NCBI RefSeq assembly: GCF_905404315.1
Contig: NC_066292.1
Location: 5,890,001-5,954,000, forward strand
DNA: 64,000 nucleotides
Source of the DNA: Leptidea sinapis
Taxonomy: Eukaryota; Arthropoda; Insecta; Lepidoptera; Pieridae
Direction: 5' to 3'
Below are positions 36,305 to 48,960 of the stretch, piece by piece (position 1 is the stretch's first letter; each line of letters begins with the position of its first letter). The notes beneath the pieces were generated by a model. It was not told where the DNA came from and made no database searches. It saw only the letters and a list, made by a program, of their open reading frames with translations. The translations under genes and the position numbers were made by a program.

Positions 36305-36566
36305 TAAAAAACAAATGTTTAGATTTGAAAGGGCGACATCTCAAGTCAATTTCCTAATATGCAAATATTGGGGTTGAGCAGGTTATCAACTGTAAAGTAG
36401 ATCCTGTAGATGAAACAACAACCTGAACAAGACATACAAAATTTGTCAACGATACTCACTCACTCGAACGGTTGGCTCCGTGGAAAGAGCGCTCGCACGG
36501 AACGCGAGAGGTCGCGTGTTCAATTTAATTTGTGTAATTACTCCCAGAAGAGAGGGTTATTTAAAA
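36305..36566 (+). repeat. SINE-like repeat family J with a tRNA-like segment
   Basis: The opening segment from TTTGAAAGGGCGACATCTCA runs to a tRNA-like stretch at 36474-36530: TGGCTCCGTGGAAAGAGCGC, an anticodon-like hairpin CTCGC-ACGGAAC-GCGAG (36492-36508), and GTGTTCAAT. The end AATTTAATTTGTGTAATTAC follows. A copy without most of the tRNA-like part lies at 50960-51215. Confidence 0.55.
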
Positions 36567-36811
36567 AGTGCACTTTAAAAAGAAATCCATCAGGTAAACG
36601 CCTTGTTCGTTTATTTTTTACTCAGAAAATAAATTTCGTTTTTCAAATTAATAAGTTTGGAGACTTTTACGTTTTTGGTAAAAGGCGCAGTATACAGCCT
36701 AGATTTACGGTTAGTTTGTTATTACTTTTCAACATAAATACTAACTTTTGTTATAATGCACAACGTCGGTCCGTATTACGAGGATTTTTTTTTATTACGC
36801 CTTTTAAAGTT

Positions 36812-36880
36812 TCTATCATCATCATCAGCCGGAAGACGTTCACTGTTGGACAAAGGCCTCCTCCAAAATACATTATATTC
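36812..36880 (-). repeat. RTE-type LINE 3' tail fragment
   Basis: The sequence ATCATCATCATCAGCC..., then GGACAAAGGCCTCCTCC, is the reverse complement of the same LINE 3' end as at 42110-42152. Confidence 0.7.
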
Positions 36881-37304
36881 CATTTTTAAGTTGAACAATA
36901 CAAAATTTTACGTAGACAAAATCAGATCAAAATCTAGTATAATTAAAGTTCGTGACCTTCAAAGTGAACACGTCTGAACGTAGAATCTCAAATAAAATTT
37001 CAAGAGATAACTCGACGATTAATTTAATTTAGAACTTTGAAGACTTTGTACAATTCTAAATGGAAAATTTCTTCAAACGGGACTTGGAATCGATTGAAGG
37101 GTGTATAAGAGCGTAATTTAAACGTATTAATGAGCTATTCAATTATTGCTTAGTATTCACGACCGCTTCGGAATTCTACTTAGAATTCTCGATTCTATTG
37201 ACACTCCAATCGTAAGGCCTCATCTCTATTACTAACTGCGCATACTGTTAAATTACCATTAAGTAGTTGTTTAAATAATTGAGGGTAACCAATTTGCTAT
37301 ACCT

Positions 37305-37591
37305 GACGACCTGTATAGCCGAGTGGTTAGCGATCCTACCTACAAAGCTAGAGGTCCTGGGTTCGAATCCCGGTAGGTGCAAGCATTTATATGACGAATA
37401 TGGATGTTTGTTTCCGAGTCATGGATGTTTAAATGTATTTATGTATGTTTATATGAATTTATGTATGTTTAAGTAAGTATATTGTATTAAATATATCATT
37501 GTCTTGTAACCCATAACACAGGCTATATATGCTTAACTTGGGGCAAGATAATTTGTGTAAAAAGTGTGTCAATATTATTATTATTATTATA
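37305..37591 (+). repeat. tRNA-derived SINE (Metulj type), full length
   Basis: tRNA-like head with A box TAGCCGAGTGG (37316-37326) and B box GGTTCGAATCC (37360-37370), then the body GCAAGCATTTATATGA... and AACTTGGGGCAAGATAATTT, ending in an ATT repeat. Matches what I know of the lepidopteran Metulj SINE. Confidence 0.85.
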
Positions 37592-37825
37592 CCTAATTGA
37601 AAGTTAAAAGAAGTTAATGTTCAAAAAAGGGAGATACAGCTTCGATTCTCGTTTATGTTATCTTATTGAGACTTTTGGCCTTTGAAGAATAGGTACTTGA
37701 TATGAACAACTTGACTATTTTGATAGAATACTGTCCAACTAAGGCAAACATTATCAAGTGGGTTTTTTACGCTAACTGTCAGAGAAAGATACAAGTCGTT
37801 AGAATATTTAATTAAGGATTTTATA

Positions 37826-37906
37826 TTTTTAACCGACTTCAAAAAGGAGGAGATTCTCAATTCGATCGGTATTTTTTATGTATGTACACCGATTTCGCTG
37901 AGATTT
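37826..37906 (+). repeat. Dispersed 'CCGACTTCAAAAAGGAGGAG' repeat
   Basis: ACCGACTTCAAAAAGGAGGA..., CGGTATTTTTTATGTATGTA..., CACCGATT. A reverse copy lies at 18010-18106. Confidence 0.65.
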
Positions 37907-38279
37907 ATATTCCTATTGACGTAATTCTTCTTCAGTTCGATGCGGAATAGATGCCATTTGGTCCTATGGCACCGACTTAAAACCAATCCATAGATAGCAC
38001 ATATAAATAATAGTATTTTAATATTATTCAAGGTAATGGTTTGCATAAGAGGTGTATTAACCTTGCAGTTTATGATTTCGGATTTTTTAAACGTAGTTTT
38101 TTTATTAAGGATTAATAAAGAGTTTCTTTTATAAATGGGGCAATAAAACAAGAGGTCCACATGATAGAAAGTGAAATACGAACCGCCCATGGATACCCGC
38201 AGTAACATAGGCCAAGAGTTGAACATATCAATATACTCATTAACATAACAAATGTTGTATAATATACTTATACACTTTT

Positions 38280-38600
38280 CCTATACATTTCGGTATTTTT
38301 AATTGTATGACCTGTAACTATGTATTACCTAGGATATTAAATAGACTACCTGATGATCTTATAGATATATATCTACAAAAGAAAAATTTCAAAGTAAAGC
38401 TAAAAAAATACTATCTAGAAGCTAATAACCAGGAATACCTTTGATATATATTTTAATATTACTACTAAACTATGTTATATTAAGTCTTAAGTAATGAAAA
38501 AATTATTGCAATGCGAACATACTGCTCGCACATAAACCTTAGAGGTTTTGCGAGGATATCTTTATTATTATATATATTAAGATAATTTTGTTCATTGAAT
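38280..38600 (+). pseudogene. LINE C-terminus and 3' UTR (unassigned family)
   Basis: The frame ILNRLPDDLIDIYLQKKNFK, then KKYYLEANNQEYL and stop, is a typical insect LINE reverse-transcriptase end. The 3' UTR ends TTGAATAAATAAATAA. Confidence 0.65.
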
Positions 38601-39370
38601 AAATAAATAATGTTTATAGCTCATATAATTGAATTTCAATCAAGAATTCAATTCAAATGTAAAGCTTAATGTACTTAGATTAGTAAAGTGAATTTCCAAA
38701 TTCGTTATTTTGAAATACATTGAACAATAAAAATTATTCGAATATAATCGAAGAGAAATGATTACTTTTAAAACAATTCATCTCGACTCCCTTAAAATTA
38801 ATCTACCTTAAATGAAAACATACCAAATTCATTTCTATACGAGACTGTCGTGAAATAAACATTAGTAGAAACGAGCTTAAATTGGCTTGTACGAAAGTCA
38901 ATCTAGAGGCAACACTTAAATTATGAGCTTTGAGGAAATGTTTCACCACGGCCCATTTACACCGGAAATATGATTTTTAATGCCTCGCCAGTATCAAATG
39001 TTTATTGACTGCTTTACAACCTTCTGAGTTTATGTTTACGTTTAATATTCTTTTCTATTCATTTACATTCGTATTATGAATATTAATATGTAGGTTTAAA
39101 GTTGACTTTATATGTCAATGTACTTAATACGTAAACATTAATTCCGCCAGACTTGCTGTTTAAGGAAAAAAATATAATTTACTTGCTATCGATATATTCC
39201 GACATTACTATACAAATAACTTTACGTATGAATTGCTACATCAGGGCGTTAAAAACCTATCCGCAGCATAATATTGTTAAATGCATAACTACGTGCAGTT
39301 GGAAATATATTTAATAGTTTTGGTAACTAAACAGTTTAATTATAAGTTGAAAAGTTATTTCAATTAGTTT

Positions 39371-39636
39371 TTTTATGACATAGTGGAACGAGATGAGCAG
39401 GACGCTTAGCTGATGGTAATTGATACGCCCTGTCCATTACAATGCAGTGCCGCTCTTGATAAGCCCGAAAATTCTGAGCGGCACTAAAGTCTCATTTGCC
39501 CAGTAATTTCACTAGCTACGGTGCCCTTCAGACCAAAAAACAATAATGCTTACACATTACTGCTTCACGGCGGAAAATGGCGCTGTTGTACCCATAATCT
39601 AGCCGGCATGCTGTGCTAAAGCACCTCCAACTGGTA
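39371..39636 (-). repeat. Family A repeat, copy A9
   Basis: Near full length with a small gap in the central part. It ends 64 bp beyond the donor side of unc-5 exon 2. Confidence 0.85.
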
Positions 39637-39699
39637 GTAGTTAGTAAATTAGTAGACAATACACTTTGGTAACTTATTTTAAGTTACGAGTATACTTAC

Positions 39700-40272
39700 A
39701 AGCTAACTCAACAATCGCTGGTTGACTTCTTATGTCGCCACGACTGCTCCACGCATAGCACGTACACGAAAATCTGTCCTCTCCAAAGTACTCCTCTAAA
39801 TGGTCTCTTGTCACATTGCACTCTGCTTCAACAATTCTCACACCACTTTGAGGATCTACAAATTCAAACTGAGTACTACCCACTGAACGTATATCGTTAC
39901 ACTTAAAGTACACTTGCAATGCATTCGCTGCACGACATCTTAACATAGCTGGCTTGTTGCGCACAACATAGGCATGTTGAGGTTCCAGAAGAAACATTGG
40001 CAGATCATCAGTAGAACTCTGCAGAAGATGATCTCCTGATAATGAAGGCAGCTCATCAGCATCCTCTCTATTTTCATTGTCGTCTTCTTTGTGCCCTTCA
40101 TGATCGTAATCTTCTTCGAGATAATCTCTATGATGTGAAGGAGCATGGTTTTTCTCAGAGTTATACGGATCTAAGGCTTCCACTCCGGCTGGGTGAGCAT
40201 ATTCTGGTCGTAGAGGAATCGGCGGTGCTGTCGCGGCTGTTGTGCGATCTGGTTCAGTTGAACTGACATCAT
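39700..40272 (-). CDS. unc-5: unc-5 coding exon 2: acidic linker and first Ig domain
   Basis: 573 nt, phase 1 at both ends; acceptor TTTGTTTACAG, donor GTAAGTAT. It encodes residues 20-210. Residues 20-109 are a Pro/Ser/Thr and strongly acidic linker, with about 25 residues (69-93) rich in Asp, Glu and His. The first Ig domain of UNC5 follows (about 110-210), opening LPMFLLEPQHAYVV and containing the family-typical LRCRAANALQVYFKCN and FSCTCYAWSS. Cys132, 144, 189 and 191 correspond to the two disulfides known in this domain; Cys171 is additional. NVT at 172-174 is a possible N-glycosylation site. In UNC5 receptors this domain takes part in netrin binding. The final T joins AC of exon 3 to give Tyr211, as in other UNC5 proteins. 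Confidence 0.97.
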
Positions 40273-41689
40273 CTGTAAACAAATAACTTTATTTAAAATT
40301 TGTATCAGGCAATTTCAATTCGGAGTTCCGACAACTGTTTGGATCTCAAGATGGATTGTGTTGGAAATAACTCTAAATGGCCTTTGAAATCCTACTTAAT
40401 TGCTTCGTCTTATTTAAACACAAACATAAACTTATAATCCAGTCGTTCAGAGATATTCTAATTGTAGGCTTAATAAACATCGGCGTCTTTCGAAATAAAC
40501 GACAACTGTCATAATAATACCTCCCTAGAGTGCCGCCATCGATTTCTCTTAAAAGTCCGCACCTGGTTTGACGCCTCACTCACTCCTGTTTACATGCAAA
40601 ACATATATATTGGGATACTGTATACTTCACTCTACCAATCAGCTCTAGTTTGATCAAAATTGGACCATACAATTCGGTAATAGGGTCTATTTTGTGGGTA
40701 CGAATACTGAAGCCACCCTCGACAAAATTTTGCTCGGAATCGTTATCAGCACATCAGTGTATGTTTCTCTTCCAACAGTGTTGACAGTAATACCTCTAGT
40801 ATTGTATTACTATTTGAAATGTGGAATGGTACGAAAATAAACCGCAAGTCGCGCGAAGCGAGGATAACTTAATTAGTTTCACTTCCGTGGTATATTTCTA
40901 TTTCCGATTTGTAGGGAACGTTGTTTCCTTCTCATGTATTTTTCTTTAATAAGATTGCATTCCTTTTCTTAAAACTTTTGTAGTACTCTAAGAGAATGGA
41001 ATAGATTTTTGAATTATAAAAGAAGTAGATTTATAATTAAAGAAAAAGAAAATTTAAAGCTCAACATTTTAGAAAGTCCCAAGTGATTGCCTAAACTGAT
41101 ACTTCTCGTATTCATACCTTTTGGATTCAAATTTTAGTCCCTAGACGGCTAAAGTTATCCTGTCTTGTAAAAGCCGTAATAATTTTAAAGCTGGAAGAGC
41201 TTTAACTTTTGTAACATGTGACATAGATACCCGTGTCAATTGACATGGGTGAGTTTAAATGTAAATAGTCTATGATTATTGTTCGCTAAACATCATCGGG
41301 TATTATTAGTTAATAATCTTTTTCTAACTATTTATTTGAAAAAGCTATTGATATTAAGAATCAAATTAAATACATTGAATCACTCCTGTATCCGACTTTC
41401 CTGGATCCATTAGCCACGGTACTAACACATTTTTGGAGTTAATTAGCACGAAAAAATAGGCAGCCATAGACTGCTGATAAAAGTGAAAACTTAAAGCTAA
41501 AGTAACAATAGTTGTACTTGTCAGCTGCTAAGCGCTACATTTCAAAGTAATTTAATAGCCACAGGATAAAGTTGACAGCGCGCCTAGAGAAGTATTTAAG
41601 AAGCTTTAAACACGTTTCTTTTATAAAAATAAAAGTACCAATACGTATTTTTAATTAAGGACACGCCCTTTTTTATTTGTTATTAGTTG
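40273..41689. other. Unc-5 intron 1, nothing recognised
   Basis: No exon or repeat supported between exon 2 and the RTE fragment. Confidence 0.5.
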
Positions 41690-42152
41690 TTGTACCGCAG
41701 TGTCTGAAGACGAAGATTTTTAAACAGTGTGTGTTGCCAGTGATGACGTACGGTACCCAGACGTGGTCGCTAACTATTGGCTCTATGAGGAAGCTCATTG
41801 TCGCTCAGAGCGCAATGGAGAGGGCTATGCTCGGAGTTTTCCTGCAAATCGAATGAGAAATGAGGAGATCCGCAGGAGAACCAAATTCACTGACATAGCC
41901 CAAATGATTGCGAAACTGAAGTGGCGGTGGGCAGGGCACATAATTCGACGGACAGGTGGCTGGTGGGGCAGAAAAGTCCTCGAATGTCAACCACGTGCCG
42001 ACGCAGTGTTGGTAGGCCCACCACAATATGGACCGAAGATCTGGTATAGATCGCCGGAATACGTTGGGCAACGCAGGACCGGTCGTCATGGAGATCTTTG
42101 GGGGAGGCTTTTGTCCAGCAGTGGACATCTTCCAGCTGATGATGATGATTAT
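41690..42152 (+). pseudogene. RTE-type LINE, C-terminal coding end and 3' tail
   Basis: The frame contains RMRNEEIRRRTKFTDIAQMI and KLKWRWAGHIIRRTGGWWGR, typical of the C-terminus of RTE-like LINE polyproteins. The frame is broken on both sides of this segment (PVMTYGTQTWSLTI is in another frame). It ends GGACATCTTCCAGCTGATG with GATGATGATT, the usual 3' tail. Confidence 0.8.
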
Positions 42153-44962
42153 TTGTTGTTATTGCGACAATAGATATATATTCTGTAAAAATTTTAGGTG
42201 TTTCAGCCCTCTTGACAGATCTGCGGACGGACAGCAGAGTCTTAGTAATAGGTTCTGTTAGATACCACGCAAGCAAGGACCCGTATAAACTGAATAGAGG
42301 CATACTGTGAGTAAAACAATTTGGAAAATTTTATTTTGACTTTTACCGAGACTTAGTTTGTTTGTATATTGTTAAAATGTTAATCGTATTTAAAATTGTT
42401 TTTCATCATAAATAATGAATGAAAATGTCATTTTATTTTGATACGAGAACGTAACTAGAGCAGCGGGTCGTCGTAAGCAGCAGTTATTTCAATCGACTGT
42501 CAATTGCAAACGGTATATTGGACATTTGAATATTTTGTAAGTCAGATTCAGTGCTAGTTGCTTCAATGTTTTGCAAAAATCGATGCTTCGAGAAATAAAC
42601 TTAACCTTATCAGATGATATCACAGTGCATCACAGTTTAATGTACAAAATATGACACACCAACTAAATAGACTGTGTTCTAATTATTTCTGGACATAATG
42701 ATGATTAAAATAAGATAATACTAACATGTAGTAATGTCTCATTTTATTATTAATGTGATAATATTGAGCTACTTGCATTAGTATAATATTAAAAGTTAGC
42801 GATACATTACATTTCACATTTTTACGTGTCATATTAGATAATAAACTTCAAACCACTATTCATACTAAATTTTAAGCTTATAATGCAGGGTTACGTATTT
42901 CATCTTGGTTATTATTAAGGTACAATGAATAAAAAAAATACGTGTTGCACTCCGTGAGTGCCGGCAGAAGTGAAAACTTCAACCTTAACGTTGTGCATTT
43001 TTGAATATTTAGAAAAAAAATCGCACGAATTGCTTTATTTATAGTTTTTATATATTTATTTTTTATTATATATATTTATTAAAGTACGATTAATATGTGG
43101 TTAAATACAATATTCATGTACTTGCACTATCGTACACAAAAATAACAATTAATATTGCATAAAATTTAACACTTTAGATCTATTACAATTATTTTACATT
43201 AAAAAGTTTATCCCACAGAAAAATCAACTTCCATTCATAATTTCAACGACTCTTTCGCCGTCTTCATTATCATAATTCAATTATAACTATCGCCTTAGGG
43301 AGAGTCTTCGCTAATGACAAAGCTTAAAAACAGAATAATTGAACAGTAGAAATATTTAAAAGCTGTGATTCGAACCCTCGACCTCGCGGTGTTTCGGCTT
43401 TGCAATCACAATTATTCAACCACAGGTCCAAGGACTGTATGGTCATCAGTTGAAATAGCTGAACTGGAAGTATAATTAATCTTTCATCCATAATTTCAAT
43501 GTCTTATGAAATTTCGATCAGGCCATCACAAGAAAAGTGTTCAACTCCACAAATTCAATTTTATTTCTGGAATAACATTAGGTATATATGCTCGCTGGAA
43601 TTTTTGCTTTTAACATTCTTAGCATACCGATGTTTGGAAAACAAAAGCACGCAGAAGTGCCTTATCGCCACAAATTGAAATATGTTCGGAGTGATGAACG
43701 ACCGAATTCCGCAGCCTACTAACGAGATCTAAAAATACTGCTCGTCGCAACGTCCGCGTCGCATCATTAAGATGAAAGGGACCGTCTAGTGTTGTCCCTA
43801 CCTTACACTATAACAAAGTATTTTTTTTTTGTGGGTAGTTATAATTTATTTTAAATTATTTTAATATTTGCATTTTTTTATGCACAAATTGCAGTATTAT
43901 TTTGGAAATATATCAGACGAAAATAATATTTGTTCCATAATAATATGTTATATAAAATGCAATATATAATTTAATTCAAATTAATTTTAAAAATTGTTGT
44001 GTGAATTAACTAATTTATATCACTTTTAAATGTTACCTTGTTTAATTCACATAATATTTTTACATGACGTGTTTGATACTAGAACACTTAAAGTGCACTT
44101 AATATTACGGGCTGATTGGTCTTTATAATCGTTTGTTCTTTAGTAATCTTTAGATTAAAAAAATATCAAAGTATTATTTGATATATAAGTACTTATCATC
44201 GACATTGTTATTTATAAAGTGAGTTGTAGTTGAAAAAACATAATATAACAACCATTAAAATTTTTGTATAAGTAAAAGTAATTTATACAGAAATAGTTTA
44301 TATAGAAGTCTACCGAATATTAAAGAAACTGCAGTAAAAAAAGGAGAAGAAAATAGTGTATGTGTACTTATCTATGCACGCAAGAAGTTATACTTCTTGG
44401 GCCTAACAAAGGAAAAATCCTTAAAATTCCCCGATATTGTAAAAATCTTGCAACGATTGCTTTGATAAATAATTATAAAATAACGAATACGGCTGTACGG
44501 GCTTGAACCCTTTGCCTATACTAATAATGGACGAAAAAAATAATAACGAATATCGCAAACGTCAGAAAATTTTAGGAACCAACTTCACCCCGTTACTTTT
44601 GTATTACAGTGACGCGCATCTTAAAATTTCACTCTCATAATTTTTTCATAACGTGCCTAAAGAAGTATAACTTCAAAAACAGAATTACAGTTTATAATCC
44701 GTTAGTGATTTTAAAGAAAAGAAGCTAGACTGCATAAATAAGGCACCAGAAACTATAGTGACAATCGATAACAAAATACTAGTACAGTCCCAACACTAGT
44801 AGATGAAAGGGGCCGACTGTCTCGGACGTTATTCAAATTATTAAAATATAAAGCTGCAATATATTATATAATTTCAGAACTTCCCTTTTTATATTAAAAC
44901 ATTTGTCACACTTGTGTTTGTTTGCACCGATTATAAGTTACATAGAACATGATATTTGTTTA
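42153..44962. other. Unc-5 intron 1, mostly unassigned
   Basis: AT-rich. Only the tRNA-like relic at 43360-43435 stands out. Confidence 0.5.
43360..43435 (-). repeat. tRNA-like relic
   Basis: Minus strand contains GGTCGAGGGTTCGAATCACA (B-box type) and, about 55 bases earlier, GGACCTGTGGTTGAATAA (A-box like). The arms do not pair well, so this is a SINE head or tRNA pseudogene rather than a functional tRNA. Confidence 0.35.
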
Positions 44963-45251
44963 TTTTTTTAAGAAATAAGGGATGAGACGAGCAGGACGTT
45001 AAGCTGATGGTAAATGATACGCCGTGCCCATTACAATGCAGTGCCGCTCAGTGTTCTTGAAAAACCCCAAAAATTCTGAGCGGCACTAAAATTGCGCTCG
45101 TCACCTTGAGACATAAGATGTTAAGTCTCATTTGATTCCCTTATAACCGAAACACAGTAATGCTTATACATTACTGCTTCACGGCAGAAATAGGCGCCGT
45201 TGCGGTTCCCATAATCTAGCCGGTATCCGGTGCAAAGGAGCCTCCCACTGG
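44963..45251 (-). repeat. Family A repeat, copy A10
   Basis: Near full length, from the CCTTATTTCTTAAAAAAA tail to CCAGTGGGAGGCTCC in repeat sense. Confidence 0.85.
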
Positions 45252-45580
45252 AAGGGAACAGAGACCAGATTACTGACCTAAAGGTCATATTCGATCATAA
45301 TTCATTAAATATTCAATTTGTAGAGTTTTACCAATAAGAGAAACATGACTTTTGCATCCGTTTAAGACTGATTTTTTTCATACAATATTAATTTCGTAAT
45401 CTGACTCTGTATGTTATTCAGTTTAGCTTTCTACACTTCTTCTTGATGTAATATTTCATTATGACAAAACTCACACTACTCAATGCCAAACGAATTCTTC
45501 TTGAAAAGGGATTAAAACGTTTTGCATTAATTTTTTAAATATTATTCAATTAGTTTGTTTATGAATTCTTATTTTGTCTT

Positions 45581-45712
45581 ATGCCAGCTAGTTTATGGGC
45601 AGCACAACAGTGCCTGTTTCTGCCGTGAAGCAGTAATGTGTAAGCATTACTGTGTGTCGGTCTGAAAGGCGCCGTAGCAAGTGAAATTACTAGACAATGA
45701 GACTTAACTTAT
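45581..45712 (+). repeat. Family A repeat, copy A11, fragment
   Basis: From ATGCCAGCTAGTTTATGGGC through the first hairpin to GAGACTTAACTT. Confidence 0.75.
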
Positions 45713-46857
45713 TTTGTAGGATATAGGCACAATAGACCTACTAATTAGGAAGCCGCAGCACCAACTGACGTAACTAAAGTCCCACTTCTGATTGTTTTAC
45801 ATAAAAATCTATTTCTTAACCAGAAAGCTGTAGCAATATTATGGTGTTAACTTCAAACTTTACCAAGTATTTTAAGCTTTAAAGTATAGTATGATATGTA
45901 GATATGGCTTCGAAAGCAGACAATATATTAAATTAGCAGTGTACTATTATTGTTATGTAGATTGTAGGTATTTTAAATAAAACACTTTTTAAAGGATTTA
46001 ATTACATGAGATTGAGTTGACAACGAGATCTGGAAAGGTCTTGAAACGTCGGGTTGACTTTTTACTAAAAATGTAACTTAATTAACTGACTTTATAATGT
46101 AACTTTACGCAAAAATCGGAGTGGCGTGCCCTATGGCGTGTTACCGCTCCGTGGTGCTCCCTGCTAGACAACAGACGAGGATATGGCGACCGAGTCAATG
46201 GCGGTATAACCATACACCTGACTGGGAAACCGGTTGGAAGAGGCTACAGCGGCCTTGAAGACTAAATAACTTCTGAAATGACTGGTGCAGAAGGCAAAGG
46301 GAATCCACTGCACTATTTTCCCATGATAGTCACGTATGAATATTATACTAGGATGATAATTTTCTACCTAATGCGCTTGACCACCAAGGGTAAAAACATG
46401 GCTTTAATTTATTACATAAAACTCTGAAGCATCCCATTACATTAACTCTATATAACCATCTAGATAACGAGCTAAAATTTCACACTTCGCCATTAAGAGT
46501 TCTTATTGATGAGCGGTACTCACTCACTGTCCGGAACGAATCTAACTGAATACACTTTATTCGCAATCCACCACTATGAATACTTTAGTGTCGTTAATAT
46601 TTTGTATTAAGTATCACACTATATAGATTGGTCTGGTCTTGGTAAGACTTCGCATTGGACGGCGATAAGCTCAAGAACTTAAGGTAATGATGTGCCTGAA
46701 ATTAACTGAAATGCAAATTTCACTTGGAATGGGAACAATATTAAAATCAAAGCTTCCGGATGGTTTACTTGCTAAAATAAATTACATCTTACTTTTATAT
46801 ATATCTACACATATTTATCTATATATTTGGGTTAGGTATTCATTGTATGGGTGAGGT
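45713..46857. other. Unc-5 intron 1, nothing recognised
   Basis: No supported feature. Some higher-GC sequence at 46120-46300 resembles eroded retroelement coding DNA, but no frame is convincing. Confidence 0.4.
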
Positions 46858-47410
46858 AATTTATTTATCATTATTATAACTAACATCTTGACTGTAGCTT
46901 CTCAATATATTCTTGATAATGTAATGCATGTTCATAGGCACATAAGTGAATTTGCCAGAATCTGTCATAACCATAATGTTAACACCAGGAACAGACATAA
47001 ACTGATGATGCCTACTACTCGGGTAAGTCGAGTTAGTAAGTCTTTTGTGGGGCGATGTATATGCTTTTACAACAAGATCCCAGAAATTGTTCAAAACAAA
47101 AGTATTACGTTATTCAAAAGAATTGTTAAAAAACGTTTTTGTGGTAAAGGTTACTATAACATAAATGACTTTCTTAATGATACCTGAGATTGGGAATGGA
47201 GTGACCGCCCTCAGTCTATTAAATAATAAGTTCAATTGTACAATATTACTTTGTAAACATATTTTTTCGATGAAACAAAAAAGCCCGCTGAGCTTGTTGC
47301 GCCCATTCTTCTCAGGTCCGAGGCATTCATTTTGGAATGGGTGGTAGTTTTTTGACTTTTAATAGGTGATGTCACCTTCTTATTGTGAATAAAAATATTT
47401 GAATTTGAAT
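46858..47410 (+). pseudogene. LINE (family F) reverse transcriptase end and 3' UTR
   Basis: Encodes ILDNVMHVHRHISEFARICH, then VSKSFVGRCICFYNKIPEIV. A TGA at 47185-47187 interrupts the frame before DWEWSDRPQSIK and the TAA present in the 3.5-kb copy. The 3' UTR ends in a TTGAAT repeat. Confidence 0.8.
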
Positions 47411-47933
47411 TTATCATCCTAAGAGAGGATCTTTTACAGAAGAGAAGACAAAGGAGTATACATACTATTAAGAACGTAACCGTACATAACAGCATCAAGT
47501 AAATGTACATATGTAAATTCGAAAACTTTGGGTTTTCCAAAAACAATGCGTTTTTGGCGATGATGGAACCGAAGACCCCTGGTTAGTCAACTGTTCTGCC
47601 TATAGCGATGCCGAAACCGTTTAATTTATTACCTCTGTACCTTCTGCTCATTTAAAACTAGTTCAGAAAGCCTCAGATGGGTAAGTCACAAGAGCAGCAA
47701 AACCATAGCTAAGGAGCAAGATGCCATAGCATAAATATTGGAATAATTCATTATATTGGTAATATGTTGAGAAATATTCTAACAGCTTGATATGGAATCT
47801 AATCCCGTGAACAAACTGTCCAGTTGTTAGTTCCAGTGTTCAAATTTATTTAAATAAATAAACAGTTGTATCATTAATATGGTTATTTGCTTCCAAGTCA
47901 TGTTTTAGAGTCTAGGGTATATTATATTAAGAC

Positions 47934-48236
47934 TACTAGCCGACCCTTTAATACTGTTTTTTATGAATTTGTCAATAATATTTCATAAAATATGCTCCCT
48001 GTTGTTATAACGAAATTGTTTCACAGCATAACTGTCAAACCGTGCGTCAATACATTCTTTCCTAGAAAATATATCCAAACAAAACAAATATTCGAATTAA
48101 AGTAATTATGGGTCCCAAATCGAAATAAAAACTCTCCTTTCGCTCAGCATAGACTATACTGCACTCCATGAAGTAGTCCCCATTGAAATCCGTTCATTAG
48201 TTTAAGAGTTTACAGGAAACAAACAACAGGACACAG
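47934..48236 (+). repeat. Interspersed repeat family C, copy 3
   Basis: Head partly deleted (CTAGCCGACCCTTTAATACTG); the remainder matches. Confidence 0.75.
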
Positions 48237-48779
48237 CTAAGTCTGGTTTAGGACTAGATATTTTGTGTGAGGATGTGTTGCTAAAACTTAATTATTATTA
48301 TCAAATCAGGCTTATATTTGATTAGTTTTTTGAAACATAAGTAAGTATATCATAAGACAAACAATTAATATCAATAAAATAAACCACAAGCCGCTACATA
48401 CTTTAAGTTTATCATCATATATAGTGCATTACATTGAGTAATGGGGAGTCATTAAAAGCGATTCTAACGAACACCCACACTTATCTCCCATTACAGATGT
48501 AACTAATAACATATTAAGTGTTTGAGCCGAATATGTAATAAAAGACTAATATTAAGATATCGGTCATTACTCCCAGATCTTTTGAGTGCTATATAACTTT
48601 AGATACATGGACAGAAACTAGAAAGTGATTGAGAGATAAATTCTTCTCGGTAAGTATAAAAATATAGCAACTGTAGGCTGTTCTAGATCTAAGCAATTTA
48701 TTAGATGGTTGGCCTGATATTTTCAGGCTTGAAATTGAAAGAGTTTATATTCAGAACAACAATAATAAAACAGATTCAA

Positions 48780-48960
48780 ATCAAATCAAATCAAAATCAC
48801 TTTTATCGTTTATTCACGTAGGTCACGTAATGACACTTATGAATGTCAAAAAAAATTTTTTTTTCTTATTGAATCTACCGCTACTTCGTAAAGGGTTGAG
48901 CTAATGAGAAGAAGTAGCCAGAAACTCATTGCCACTCTTTTATATCAAGATTTACAAATC
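48780..48960 (-). repeat. Retroposon 3' end with GATTT-type tail
   Basis: Starts in plus sense with a run of AAATC units, then AAAATCACTTTTATCG and AATGACACTTATGAATGTC, and ends in AGAAGTAGCCAGAAACTC. Confidence 0.65.

Noticed and set aside
36410..36889. 159-codon plus-strand open frame
   Set aside because: Spans the family J repeat, unrelated AT-rich DNA and an RTE tail, so it is not one gene.
37316..37380. Possible tRNA gene (A and B boxes)
   Set aside because: It is the head of a Metulj-type SINE, followed by the standard SINE body; two other copies share the same body.
42130..42152. CTGATGATGATG as a hammerhead core
   Set aside because: It is the simple-repeat tail of the RTE LINE; no GAAA or stems follow.
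41805..42303. Two minus-strand open frames
   Set aside because: Antisense to the RTE LINE C-terminus and without recognisable domains.
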